Notes: generated by a model not told the origin, from the sequence alone. A stretch of 64,000 bases of DNA from Argentina anserina (GCF_933775445.1 NC_065877.1:4340001-4404000); one strand, 5' to 3'; shown: positions 1 to 11,567, numbered from the stretch's first letter. A program made the numbers and translations.

Positions 1-222
1 TTTAATTGCATTTCTCTGTCGTCTATTAGAAGCCCGACGATGAAAGTATCCAGTGTTTCTATCTCCTGCTTTCAACCACAAAGCTCTAGAACGTTGAATC
101 CAAAATGTTTCCTCTTGAGTAAGTAATTCTTGAAACCTAGTATTAAAGTTTTGCTTCTCCAAATTGAGAGCTGGATATGGGGAACTAAGTAGTTTATCAA
201 ATATAGACCATATAGCCTTCAT
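1..222 (-). mobile_element. LINE (non-LTR retrotransposon) fragment, linker between endonuclease and reverse transcriptase
   Basis: Reading the minus strand from 222 to 1 gives 74 open codons without a stop. They contain the segment [18 protein letters not shown], which is characteristic of plant LINE ORF2 proteins between the apurinic endonuclease and the reverse transcriptase. The frame is still open at the window start, so the reverse transcriptase part would lie upstream of this window. On the other side homology fades after about position 240, next to a short imprecise repeat of the CCTTCATCTCC motif (216-250). No target duplication or tail can be assessed. The fragment assignment is firm; the family is not determined. 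Confidence 0.75.
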
Positions 223-354
223 CTCCGCTTGCCTTGCCTTCATCTCCAATATAGACTATATCACAATATGTATGAATGTATTGGTGCACTTAGTTTTGTA
301 CTTCAGTTAAATCACGGTGGACGATGTTCCAAATAAGCTCTTTGTATAAGTACA

Positions 355-784
355 ACTAGTCTTGTACCCGTGCGATGAACGTGTTTTGATTGCACGGGTT
401 TACAAAATTTTAATTTACTTGTATTTTTTAAAGACAATATTTAAATATAATTTTATTTCCTACAAATGATATCTTAATTAAATACATTAATGAAATATTT
501 ATATTTTTACATAATTATATTTTTATCTATGTGTGAAGATAAAATTTCAGATGAATAAATTTGACAATTCACAATTTAGTGAAATTTTTAGATACTCATT
601 TTATAACAGTAAATATAAAGTTATACTCGATTGTATAATATATATATATATATATATATCTTATTATAAAAGATTGACACGTAACTAAATACAGACCGCT
701 CTTATCAAACTCTCCATTTGTTTTTAGTCTTAATTTCTTCATGTATATCTTCCCATCATTAATCTAGACTGGGACTAGACTAGT
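355..784. mobile_element. Possible MITE with ACTAGTCT... terminal inverted repeats
   Basis: The left end reads ACTAGTCTTGTACC (355-368). The reverse complement of the right end reads ACTAGTCTAGTCCC (784-771), 12 of 14 matching. The interior is AT-rich, non-coding, and includes a TA microsatellite at about 638-659. No clear target duplication is visible, so the class is unknown and this could be chance. Confidence 0.35.
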
Positions 785-2322
785 ATGAGGAGCTCAGCAG
801 CCCCAAACGGCCAAATAACAGTTAACATGGAGGAAAAAACAGAAGCATCTGGAAGCATTAGATTTTGATTTCTCTTTCAAATATAACTCGGGACCATCGA
901 TGGTTTAGAATGAGAGATATAGATTCGGAGCTACTGTAGATACATACAAACCTAGCAATGACATTTTCAAATTGTCTATTGAATCTTGGATTTTTTTTTT
1001 TCAATATTATCTTCTCCTTTACAATATTGTAATTTGCAAACAAGTAATTTCATTGGCAGAAGAAGTCAGAAGTCTTCCATTTCTATAATCCCTCCGCCGA
1101 GTCTCCCAAACCGCCCAGACCAATGGCATCGCTATCATCTAATTAAACTGATTACCTCCATCATTAAGAGGGAATTAAACTTTTAAACTTAATCAAAGAT
1201 GACAACTTACAAATGAACAAGCTAGTGTTGGAAAATATCTTAATGAAAATTATGGCTCAATGTGACACCTATCTCTCTTCTGCACCACGAATCCGTCCTT
1301 AACCACCAACAATCTTTTATTAACTTATGGTGTGTTCTCTTGTACAGTCGAGATTAATTAGAATAAACTTCCTGGAATAGTCCCAAGTAACCTTTGAAAG
1401 GGTAGTATTAGATTTTCAGTAGTGAAAGTTGATTTCTATTTGTCTTTAGGCCATGATGTAAAGTAAACCACAATATAGACATATATCAGTTTTTATTCAC
1501 TGTAATTAATGAAATTTGGAGTAAAGAGGCAAGTGGATGAGAAAGTTATGTTCACCACCAATGTCTCTTATATTTTGATTCTATTTTATGTAAAGCATTT
1601 AGTTTCTTAAAAGAAAAAATGATGTAAATTAAACGAAAACATAAGAGGACACATATGTTATCAAATTTACATAGAAATTAGAGAACTTGACATGATTTGA
1701 TCGTTACAAACACAAAATATTAGAATCATTGAGACAGTTCATTTAAAAGAAGAATATCATAAAATTGTAAAAAAAACAAAAAATAAAAACAATTCATGTA
1801 AACTGAATTTAAAACTAAAAATAACGCTTGTAAATCATCAAATACACTCGTGGATCAAAGTTTCTTGATAACTTGCCTCACGCATTGTTAGCATCATTTC
1901 GGCCCCTGAAACTCATACCCTCATTAGACGGTCATTAATTAATGGAAATATTTTGCATTGGATTAGAAGTAAAGATTAGGTCTGAGAAATATATATTCGA
2001 TCCTTATCATATTAGCATCAGACGGTGGACAAGCCAACCTATCATGTTAATCTTCCACTTTCCGTCCAATTTCTTAATCATCTTACGTGTATGACGTCAC
2101 ACAATGGAGGGCGCGCACTGATCGCCGGTATGACTTTCCATCTCGATTAGTTTTAATTATCATTACGATGCTCTCTTTGGTGCCCCATCGATCTCGCTTC
2201 CAAGTTCTTCAACGCTTGTTTTACACTCTCATTCATTCTGGACCACGCAAAACCCTGACCCTGACCCTGACCCGAACCCACTTAAATTACCCTTATATCA
2301 ACTCCGACTCCCATCTCCTCCA
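785..2322. other. Intergenic, no gene seen
   Basis: AT-rich sequence with only short shadow reading frames. A short CCCTGA tandem run lies near 2257-2278, just before the promoter of the next gene. Confidence 0.6.
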
Positions 2323-2332
2323 TATATATATA
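2323..2332 (+). promoter_or_regulatory. Probable TATA box of the LURP-one-related gene
   Basis: TATATATATA lies 108 bp before the ATG at 2440, which would put the transcription start near 2355-2365 and give a leader of about 80 nt. Confidence 0.5.
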
Positions 2333-2439
2333 CTCAACCCTACCTCCCTGTAACTTATTCCATCAACACCTTCAGAGAAAAAAAACACCTTCATCACTTC
2401 TAGCAGTCTATAACGTTTTCAAAGCTTCAGAGTATTGTG

Positions 2440-3184
2440 ATGACAAAGGTATACCCAAACGGAGCAGCAGCGGCCACCGCCAATGTCGCAGCCTACGAGG
2501 CTGAGCAGAAGCGGAGAGCTTCGGGGTCGGAAGAGGCCACGGTGCTGACGGTGTGGAAGAAGTCGTTGCTGTTGAACTGCAACGGGTTTACGGTGTTTGA
2601 CACCAAGGGGAATCTCGTCTTCAGGGTCGACAACTACTTGTCAGGCCGTAAAGGCGAGATCGTTCTCATGGACGCCCACGGCAAGTGCCTCCTCACCATC
2701 CGCCGCAAGGTATACATATGTTCAATCTCTTGTCACATATCTACCGTGCATGTAATATTTTAGACGGTCTAATAACATAACATGTCTTGTCGATTGTTAC
2801 TAATGAGTGCTTTATCGTGTTGTGTTTTATCAGAGGCTGAGCTTTGGGGATAACTGGATGATTTACGACGGAGAGACGTCGGGGACTCCGCGGTTCTGCG
2901 TGAGGAAGAACGTGAATATGCTAAACAACAAGTACCTGGCGCAGGTGAATAGCAAGACCTCGGTGTTGTACCAGGTAGAAGGGTCGTACGCGCAGAGGTG
3001 CTGCACCGTATACGACGGAAAGAGGACGAAAGTGGCGGAGATCAAGAGGAAGGAGGCGGCTGTGGGGGGAGTGGCGATGGGAGTCGACGTGTTCCGCCTA
3101 GTCGTACAGCCCGATCTTGAAACGTCGGTGGCCATGGCGTTTGTTATCCTCCTTGACCAGATGTATGGTTCATCTAGGCGTTAG
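2440..3184 (+). CDS. LOR: LURP-one-related (Tubby-like barrel, DUF567) protein
   Basis: Two exons, 2440-2709 and 2834-3184, joined in phase 0 across a 124-bp GT-AG intron, encode 206 residues, the usual length for this family. The N-terminus MTKVYPNG is typical of one LURP-one-related subgroup. Family hallmarks seen are the WKKSLLLNCNGFTVFD block (about 40-55), FRVDNYLSGRKGEIVLMD, and in exon 2 the CTVYDGKRTKVAEIKRK block and a final VAMAFVILLDQM helix. These proteins fold as a 12-stranded beta barrel around a C-terminal helix, like Tubby. The founding member, LURP1, is needed for basal defence against oomycetes, but most paralogues have no known role. I start at the ATG at 2440; the GTG before it is not a plausible start. 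Its exact paralogue number is not certain. Confidence 0.9.
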
Positions 3185-4505
3185 ATTTTAGATCCCTCAA
3201 CCACCATTTTCCCCTTGGTGGATTCACATCCTTCCTCTTCTTAATTCGTATCTATTATCTTGTTGTGTGTCCTCAGTCTTCCCCACATTAGCTTCTGTGT
3301 TTTTTCTTTTTTCTTTCTTTTTTTTTTTTTCTATAAAAGTTCGGAAAAAATCAATGAAGCTGCTTGGTTTTTTCCTTTTATATAAAAAGCCAGGCTTGAA
3401 GTGGGGATGTATATATATTTATGTCCAATTGAGAAAGAACAACATTTTCTCTCGTACAATATCATATCTTAGGTGTAGAATTTAAGTGAGTCTTGGTGTT
3501 CATTGTAAGTTTTTCAGTTCAACAAACTCTTTCGTTGAACTTTGGTATATAATGGAAACTTCGTACTGGTATTTGTTAGTCTTTTATTATAATGGATAGT
3601 TCATGGGGTTGTTGAATCTTCGATTCAAAACTATCGATCATGGGATCTATGATCAAAGATCGTTGGAGATTTAGTTCAACAATACCCAGAAAAAAAAAAG
3701 GCCGATCCAAACGAGGTGAGTAAGGTAATAAAATAATAGTTCCCCGTTTCAAAAGGAATATATAGATCTGGGCAAAGGAAATGTTAAACATACAACTATT
3801 ACCATCATAACCAAGGAAGATATCATCTACCTCTGGCTGGCTAATTGTGTGCAATAGGAATGTATATTCAGTACTGCAAAGGTTAATTAACTGCATAAAC
3901 AATTCAAACTCTAAGAGACCAACAATGTCTATGGAAGAACAATACCTAACACTACAGCTAAAATATATCTGTCAACAAAGAAATATTCAGTACGTGTGGT
4001 TGGAGACTTGGAGCTAGCGAGGCATTAATCGAGCAAAAGATATGGCATTAGCAATAAAGAGGTTCATATTGTATTGACAACATGGCTCTCCCGGCCCCCT
4101 AGCTAGTATTCCCCTGCTCCCGCTGTATGTACCACCTTGGCACCACCGCAACTTCGATCATATTTCTATAACTCGTTCTATAGCGATAGTATGAAAAAAT
4201 CATTATGGCTCGAGATAAATAAATTAAAATTGGCGTGATATTGATCTACAAGTAAAGTTCATTCCTCAAATTGTTCTGTCTAGGACTCTAGGCCTTGGTG
4301 GAAAGACCGAAGTTGGAGGAGGGAGTTTATGTTGGGTGTTCTGGATGTTGGTTCCATGTAGTGAGAGAGCTTTATCGTAGTAAGCAATGAGAGCTGATCA
4401 TATATTCATATATGAGCATTTATCTTAGTCTAGTTCATGGCTGCGGCCAAATGATCGATATTGATAGTAAGGTATAGGTGGTTGAAAGCTGCTCTATCTC
4501 CATGA
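3185..4505. other. Intergenic, no gene seen
   Basis: Includes the 3' UTR of the LURP-one-related gene, a T-rich tract (3298-3331) and otherwise unique-looking AT-rich DNA. A minus-strand frame at 3576-3902 has no recognisable similarity and was not called. Confidence 0.6.
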
Positions 4506-5585
4506 GGCCTTCTATCAGTGTTTTTTTTTTTTTGAAATGGGCTATCATCCGCCCTCATGTCGTATTTTTAATAAAACTGCATAATACAAGAGAGGGGGGG
4601 GGGGGGCATTGAGCCTAAACCTCATGCGGTAAGAACATCCCAAAATATCAGACGTTACTATATAACTCATACATTCTAGCAAGCACCATTTAGCAGAGTG
4701 TGTATCATTAACACAATCAATTACTTTACAAATTTGGCTACACAACGGAAAAACAATGCTCATATGGAGCCATAAATTTCTAATTCTATTAGCTTTCCTA
4801 CCATGTTGCCACTGGAACATACCGGTGACACTAAGTTACATCCTACCACTAGGAGGCTGCGACTATTTGACAAAACAAAAAACTCGCCGCCTAAATAGAA
4901 CAACCATGACACAACGAGTGCACAACCCAAGACGATGCCTACTTCCACTTATTAAGACAAGTAAACACTTAACATCTAGAAAAATAAAATAATATAATGC
5001 AAAACCATAAATGCCCTATGTGGGCTTATTTTCTTGACCCAAGCCCGGCCCATAAGGGAGGCCCAAGCCCAACCTAAGGCAAAGGAGAAAAGAGAAGGGA
5101 CCACCGACGACCATGTCACGACCACCGGACCTCCGGGCAGCCAGACCGCCACCGGCCACACTTTGCCATCGAGGCTATGTCGGAGAAAGACCACACCACC
5201 CCACCAAGGAAACCATAACCATCTCTCGAACCTTGATGGGACATAACCCACCCATATCCAAAGACTCAACCTCACCAGATCGGAGATCCCCACCCTTGGA
5301 GTTTGCTTGATCGCTCCGTCGCCCTCCAAGCCGTGAAAGTCCTGTCGCCATGCACTACAGCAACTACGGTGTCTTCTTCTCCTCCCCTCCCGCACAACCT
5401 CCGCCGCAAACTCCCCAATCGATAAAGCCAATTGAGGAGCATGACAACAACAACAACCAGTCCCGTCTGACAACGACGAGATAGCTCGCCGCCGGACAGG
5501 GAGAAAGACACGATTTGTTTTTTTTCTCCTAGCGGCAGACAAGGAAGTAGGGTTTTCTCTTCATTCTTCATGGCCTTCTATCAGT
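4506..5585 (-). mobile_element. Short non-LTR retroelement (about 1.05 kb) with 14-bp target duplication
   Basis: The 14-bp direct repeat GGCCTTCTATCAGT occurs at 4506-4519 and again at 5572-5585. Between them the plus strand starts with a T run (4521-4533), so on the minus strand the element ends in poly(A). Its 3' end reads GATGATAGCCCATTTC before the A tail. A target duplication of this length plus an A tail is the signature of LINE-type target-primed insertion. The body is GC-rich near its 5' end and carries only minus-strand frames (for example 4976-5542) with no endonuclease or reverse transcriptase motif. It is therefore either a non-autonomous LINE-derived element or a 5' part fused to a 3' end. 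It also has a G/C homopolymer at 4594-4606. Confidence 0.7.
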
Positions 5586-7355
5586 TCTATGGTAAACGAC
5601 GGGAACTGAGTTTTCAGCTTTGGAATGATTGCGATTTGCGTCTGTGTCGTGGATCTACACGTAATAGTGCTGTAGAAAAATAGTGATGGGCTTTATAGTT
5701 TGGGCCCTGACTGGTAATTAAGTTAATTTGCTGTCTGAAGATACCGCTGAAAGTGCAGTACTGATCGTCTATTTTGGTTAGCTAAGATGATTCACAAATC
5801 ACAATCAAGGTGGTGTAATTGACGACGAAACCAGTTCAGGACCATAAGGAACTGGTCAATCAGTCATCGAACATCACCAGTTAAGTTGATAGTTGAACTC
5901 GAAATAAAAAAATTTACGACAAGCTAGCTAAACATGGATGCTTCACAAGATAAAAAAATCTACGACAAGCTAATTAAACATGTGTGCTTCAGTGCTTCAC
6001 ATATGACGTACCTTAAGTCCTCACCATCTCCAAACGTTTGAAGTGTGTCTCTCACTGTAGTATGACGAAGATGGGAAAAGCAATAGATGGAAGTACGTGG
6101 TGATGATACACTGATTACTCGTGGTTGTTTCAATGCTTATTTGCTTCGTTCGTAATTGATCATTATGCATGTTTTCATATTGATTCATAGCTTTGTACAA
6201 TCTTATTAGCTGTTGCAGCATTCAGTTTGACAATTGAATCGAAGTTGCGCTAATGCTGAAGAAAGTGTAGAAGACAGGCACTGTGTGATTCACTTGATCT
6301 TTTATGTATAGGTAGAAGATTGCATTGCCAGCTTCAGAGCCTCGAACAGTTGCAACCGCCAACCAAGTCCAAAGCTAACTATAGCACTGTACACCTGCCC
6401 AAAATTTTCCTCTCCCGGCCAGCTCCTTTGCTTTGCGGGAATACTTTTGTCCTCAAAATGGCTTTGATTATTAACTTTCAGTAGAGAACGGAAGTGCATC
6501 ATTATGTACATATTATTACAGTTTGTGATTGATCTTTCTGTGGAGTTCGGAATGAGACCATTATCTGAGTGTTCTAAAAGTCGGCCATCTAGCCGATAGG
6601 TGGTGGGAGACATTTGAGAGGCACGTATATTTCAGCGCGTTGCTTGTATGATGAGCTACACTATGCATGTTATTGTTGAGTCTTATCGTGGTTTGTAAGT
6701 CCGCCTCAAGAGTGATAGTTATGCTTATGGCATGCCATGCTATATAGCTCCATGGTAGTGGAGGTACCAACTAGATGATTTTTCGCATAGTCATTTTTTG
6801 AAGGAATGAAAGATGAACTATAGTTAAGATGCACATCATGGACCGGGAACATAGAGGCATGAGATGATAGAGATATTAGTGGAAACTAATGAATGTTCAG
6901 GGAGAAAATAATTCGCATTAATTTATTAAACAATGTCTAGTAGTTGCATGACTTGAATCTCATCTCTTATTTATTTTGGTTACAAGTCAAGCTCTATTGC
7001 AACATATGCACGCATGCTCTTCACTAGTGAGTGACTCATTATACTAAAATGAAATTCAAAACCGAGAGAACGACGTCAACATTATAAAAGTACAATTTTT
7101 CCAATTAGGTGACTCAATCAAGTTATTGAATTGAAGCACTAGAGCATGAAGATGGCAACACAAGGGTCAAATATGTAGAAAACTAAGGTTCTTGTGATTT
7201 CATCAAACATTAATAAAAAAATAATTCGCTCGTACGTGCATAGTTTTTGGCCTTTTCAATTACCGTTGCATGAATAATGTTAATATATTTCGCGATAAGC
7301 TATTGTGGTAAAACTCATAAACATGTTGAATGATCCGACAATACACGGTAGAGTT
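5586..7355. other. Intergenic, no gene seen
   Basis: A roughly 50-bp imprecise tandem repeat around TACGACAAGCTA (about 5904-5998) is the only structure seen. Short minus-strand frames at 6021-6770 show no recognisable domain. Confidence 0.5.
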
Positions 7356-7645
7356 AAAATGAAGTTTTTTTTTGACACCCTCCGAAGCCAGAATTTGGCA
7401 CCTTCGGATTGGCAACAGAGGTTTTCCCACAGGCTTTTGACCATGAGACTACTCCTCCGCCAGGGCTCCGTCTGACTGAAGGGGCATTGCAACCCTCCCC
7501 TGGCCACCTTTGTGGATATAGTAACATCATTGTTTTCCCCCAGCGTTCGAACTCCTGACCTGTTTGTCAGGCCATGAGATACCCGATGTAGGGGCCCCAC
7601 TGATTCCACTATACCACTTACTAGTGGTTGAGCCAAAATGAAGTT
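7356..7645 (-). mobile_element. tRNA-derived SINE with 11-bp target duplication
   Basis: The repeat AAAATGAAGTT flanks the element at 7356-7366 and 7635-7645. Inside (7367-7634), the minus strand begins with a polymerase III box A-like stretch (AGTGGTATAGTGGAATC) followed by a box B-like GAGTTCGAACG, and it ends in a short A run that appears as T at 7367-7373. Length is 268 bp. This organisation is typical of plant SINEs; the family is not identified. Confidence 0.75.
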
Positions 7646-8807
7646 GACCAAATTGGATAGGAAAAATTTGTGCAACACAAACTCGTTAGAACTTGGTACT
7701 CCGGTAACATTTTAACCATTTTTGGAACGCAATTTTCCTGGCTTCAATATCTCCTATGAAATATCCAAATCTTCTATTAATATTATTAGATAAAGCAAGA
7801 ATGAGAGTTAATATGTTGATTTTTAAAATTTTTGAACTACCCAAATTATCAAGGGTTTTATTAAACTCTACAATTTATCTAACTTTGGCTTGAAAGATAG
7901 GCTTCTTATAAAAAGGTCGTATTTGATACATATATTTATAAAAAAAATCAAGAAAGATTTTAAAATTAGAAAAAAATCAATTTCTTATAGCGTTGCCCAT
8001 CGATTTCATTCAATTTACAAACTGCCACTAGACCTAAAACTAATAACATGGTATGGGTTTTTGACGTTCTCCGATCTCACCATCCTCAATCTTCACCTAC
8101 TCAGTCTTGAACTCTTCTCCAATAGAAACAGCATCATCATCCTCCTCCGCGGCGGCGGCAACAACGCTTTTTGATCTCCTTTAAGTAGATTTATAAGATC
8201 TCCGAGCCGGTAGAGCTACCAGCGGCGATGAAGACGTCTTGCTTGAGGAGGCGTTCCTAGGAGTTAGTGTCATCGGCATACAAGGTCTCGATGATCCTCT
8301 ACGTTGCGGTCGAAAGTCCTTTTCACCTCAAGCTCTCAATTGAAGTGTTACCTCTCGGTTTGGGGTTTCTCACCGTTAACCGAATCTATGCATCGAGTTT
8401 TCTTATTCGTCGGGGCTGATTCAATCTAGATCTATTAAAGGCATCAACGACGCAATCTGGAGGTGGTGATGACAGAGAATATCTGAGGTGGCAGTGACAA
8501 CGATAATGATGGCGGCGGTGACGACGACGCTTAGGAGAGGAAAAAATGACGACGACGTCTACTGCTACTACTGATGCAGCTCGCCGGAGAAAGCGTAGAT
8601 CGTCTCTAGATCTTGACAAGTTCCCAAATCAATTTTCTGGGTGTACTGAGCAATTTCTTGGGTGGTCATAAATTATTTTGTTGTGTTTTTACTAAAACAT
8701 TGTTTTGTTTTTCATTTCTCCAACTTCAGATTTGTGGGATTTTCCATTTGTGAAAGGTATGACTATTTTAATAAAGCTATTTCAGTTACAATGTCACCCA
8801 CAAATAG
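7646..8807. other. Intergenic, no gene seen
   Basis: AT-rich, then a moderately GC-rich stretch (8190-8620) with only low-complexity frames such as the minus-strand one at 8386-8619. No similarity recognised. Confidence 0.5.
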
Positions 8808-8935
8808 CAGTCACAGTGATGGTCACAATAGGAGTCACACCACCTATCAAACTAGCCGTCACACTACTTGTCAGTTGTCACATAACAATGTTTGTGTGAC
8901 AGGTAGTGTGACATGCAAATAACTAGTGTGATATG
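8808..8935. repeat. 12-bp minisatellite, inverted part with hairpin
   Basis: From 8808 to about 8880 roughly six degenerate 12-bp units of the type NNGTCACACNAC read in the opposite sense to the array at 9090. From about 8893 the units switch to GTGTGACAGGTA. The arms 8858-8872 and 8898-8912 can pair over 15 bp with one mismatch around a 25-nt loop. Confidence 0.7.
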
Positions 8936-9089
8936 TAGTGTGGTTGGGGGTATGATATCACATTAATGTCGATATTTAAATCGTATGAGTTGATTTGAAA
9001 AATTCAAGATCACATAACAATAAACAAAAGCTCGTTATTTCTAGTAATTCTTCTTCTTTTTCTTTTTGGCACAACAATCACATAAAACA

Positions 9090-9327
9090 GTGTGACAACG
9101 GGTGTGACAGGGAGTGTGACAGTTAGTGTGATATGCAATGTGATTGCGGTTGTAACAGAGTATGACCAGTAGTGTGATAGCGAATGTGATAGGTAGTGTG
9201 AGAGATAATGTGACAGATGGTTTGACAACAGGTGTGACCGGTAGTATGACAGAGAGTGTGATATGTAGTGTGATATCGGATGTGATAGCGGGTGTGACAT
9301 GTAGTTTAACATCGGGTATGACATGCC
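9090..9327 (+). repeat. 12-bp minisatellite, about 20 units
   Basis: Consensus unit is GTGTGACANNGN, for example GTGTGACAACGG, GTGTGACAGGGA, GTGTGATATGTA. One unit near 9162 is 10 bp long; the others keep the 12-bp period (238 bp in all). Because 12 is a multiple of three, both strands stay open and give tetrapeptide repeats. These are a by-product of the array and were not called as genes. Confidence 0.85.
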
Positions 9328-9661
9328 GAGAGAAAATGTCTAAATATGCAAAATGATGTTAAGATTCAAAGAAGATTGATATGAGTATGTTCAAAATAAA
9401 GAGAATAACTATAATTAGGGAATCTGGAGCTCTGATTTCGTCGGAATAGCTTGGAGCACCACCATGGACGGTGAAATCCCTGGTGAGGGTTGTTGTGCCT
9501 TATATGGTGGTCGGTTTGGAATGAAAATAGTATAAAATGAAAGGTAGGAGGGATATATTTCCAACGGTACTAACCACGCTCAAATCCATCGTCAAACGAC
9601 AAAGTTATGATCAGAATTAGAAAAAGAATGAAAAAGAAGATGAAAAAGAAGATGAAAAAGA
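9328..9661. other. Intergenic spacer with a GAAAAAGAAGAT repeat
   Basis: Nothing coding. Positions 9619-9661 are a short GAAAAAGAAGAT-type tandem run directly before the solo LTR. Confidence 0.5.
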
Positions 9662-10974
9662 TGTTGGAAAAAAGGTTAATAAACATTTAAAACCAAATTT
9701 TAATTGATTAATTAAATTAAGTTAAACTTATAATTAATCAAAGATGAACATATATTTGAGTTCTTCATAATGAGGGCTACAAGATCATATGTTTGTTTGT
9801 GTAATTTGGTTTGTGGGTGAATAAGAAATTGTCACTCAAAGATGGTTATTTAGAATGAGGGAAAAATGTTTGTCCCACATTGGAAAAAAGAAGTGTTGAA
9901 AAGACTTTATATAGAATCCATTGTATATGGATTTTAAAGTGTGTAAGCCCCCTTATACCCTCTCGCGCACGCGCAGAGGAGGTGCAAATCTCAGGTCACA
10001 AGGGAAACTCGTGTATGCTCGTGCGACATGCGGACACGAATGCAACATCGAATTGAGGGACTGTTCAAATTCTTCTTTTGTAACAACTATGTTATTGTGT
10101 AACTAATTGTAAATCTTCACTATATAAATAGCCACCATCATTTCTTTATAAATCATCCATTCGAAACACAATCTGCTCTTTCACTCTCAAAGTTCTTAGC
10201 TGTTTTCTGGTGATAATGAGGGCTACAAGATCATATGTTTGTTTGTGTAATTTGGTTTGTGGGTGAATAAGAAATTGTCACTCAAAGATGACTATTTAGA
10301 ATGAGGGAAAAATGTTTGTCCCACATTGGAAAAGAGAAGTGTTGAAAATACTTTATATAGAATCCATTGTGTATGGATTTTAAAGTGTGTAAGCCCCCTT
10401 GTACCCTCTCGCGCACGCGCAGGGGGGGTGCAAATCTCAGGTCACAAGGGAAACTCGTGTATGCCCATGCGACATGCGAACACGAATGCAACACCGAATT
10501 GAGAGACTGTTCAAATTCTTCTTTTGTAACAACTATGTTATTGTGTAACTAATTGCAAATCTTAACTGTATAAATAGCCATCATCCTTTCTTTGTAAATC
10601 ATCCATTCGAAACACAATCTGCTCTCCCACTCTCAAAATTCTTAGTTGTTCTCTGGTGATAGAAAAAGGTATATTTCGAGTTCGTTGAAGGTTCTAGTTA
10701 GTAGTGCAACTTCCTAGAATTGTTTAGTCGTTATATCTTGAGAGACAAGCGCCGAACATCCTTGCACCGGTAGAGGAGGCGTAAATGTCTTAAGGACAGT
10801 GTGGTATCACACACGTCTCGACTAGTTCTTCAATCACCAAGCGTTCGGTATTTTGGTCGAGTTTCTTTTTCGTGTTCTTCGTTATTAGAGTTACATGCTT
10901 AGTTTCTGTTTTATAATTATTTATAATTCAGTTTATTAAATTATGTATGCAATATATCACTATAATTTCTAACA
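9662..10974 (+). mobile_element. Solo LTR of a copia-type retrotransposon
   Basis: The element starts TGTTGGAAA at 9662 and ends TTCTAACA at 10974, the TGTT...AACA termini of many plant copia LTRs. Flanking 5-mers are AAAGA and GAAGA (four of five match), compatible with a worn target duplication. Inside are a CCCACATTGG block, a TATA box (CTATATAAATAG near 10119) and a downstream leader-like segment. No primer-binding site, coding region or second LTR follows, so this looks like a solo LTR (1313 bp). It contains a large internal duplication, listed separately. Confidence 0.6.
9768..10659 (+). repeat. 446-bp tandem duplication inside the solo LTR
   Basis: Copy 1 covers 9768-10213 and copy 2 covers 10214-10659; TGAGGGCTACAAGATC recurs at 9771 and 10217, an exact 446-bp period. 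The copies differ at a modest number of sites. Each holds its own CCCACATTGG block and TATA-like TATAAATAGCC, so the LTR promoter is doubled. The twin 61-residue frames at 9921 and 10367 are a consequence of the repeat and not genes. Confidence 0.85.
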
Positions 10975-11528
10975 GAAGAATAGTTGGAGAAATGGTAAAA
11001 CAGTCTGGAAAATATTTAAAAAGTGATTTTTTAATTTTGTTTAAAATTTGTTAACTAGTTTTTAATTTTAAATCAATTGCAATGATTATTTTATAATTGT
11101 TAAATAAGTGGTGAACTTTTTATAATTTATGATGAGAATTAGTATTATTTTATAATTTATCTTTGAAAAATATAATTATAATTTAGAAAATATAAAAGTG
11201 AAAAGAAAAAATAGAAAGAGATAAAACGAAAAACATAACTACTTAGGTCCTAATGTTGTATCAGTTTTATTTTTATTTTTTATCCTTACAATTGCTAATT
11301 GAAAAAGAAAGAACTAAATAAAATACACGTGTCTCACGAGACTGGTTCCCACAAAAGGAAACAGCATATCAATGGAATATTCGTCTTGTGGCTGCCACGT
11401 TATTCAAACTAACTTTCTCTCCAAACTTCCACTGAAAACGCAGATTGCCAAACCGGTAGGTACAGACGCCGTCTAGGGCCTCTTGCCCTTTGTAATATTT
11501 ACTAATATACTTTTTTAGTTGAACCCAT
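10975..11528. other. AT-rich intergenic spacer upstream of iPGAM
   Basis: No gene seen. Very AT-rich to about 11330, then the proximal promoter of the next gene. Confidence 0.5.
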
Positions 11529-11567
11529 CACGTGCATCACCAAAGCCGCTGTTTTTGACGTCACGTG
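11529..11567. promoter_or_regulatory. G-box pair and TGACGTCA palindrome upstream of iPGAM
   Basis: CACGTG occurs at 11529-11534 and 11562-11567; the second overlaps TGACGTCA at 11556-11563. These ACGT-core sites are classic bZIP (and for CACGTG also bHLH) binding sites. They lie about 230-270 bp before a TATA-like TATAAATA at 11798-11805. Function is inferred from motif only. Confidence 0.45.

Noticed and set aside
2087..2353. 88-codon frame upstream of the LURP-one-related gene
   Set aside because: Overlaps the TATA box and promoter, with a Thr/Leu repeat from a CCCTGA run; no similarity.
4976..5542. 188-codon minus-strand frame
   Set aside because: Inside the non-LTR element, biased composition, no RT, endonuclease or zinc-knuckle motif.
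9010..9356. Tetrapeptide-repeat frames on both strands
   Set aside because: Direct result of the 12-bp minisatellite period.
9921..10552. Twin 61-residue frames
   Set aside because: They sit in the two copies of a tandemly duplicated LTR segment and resemble no protein.
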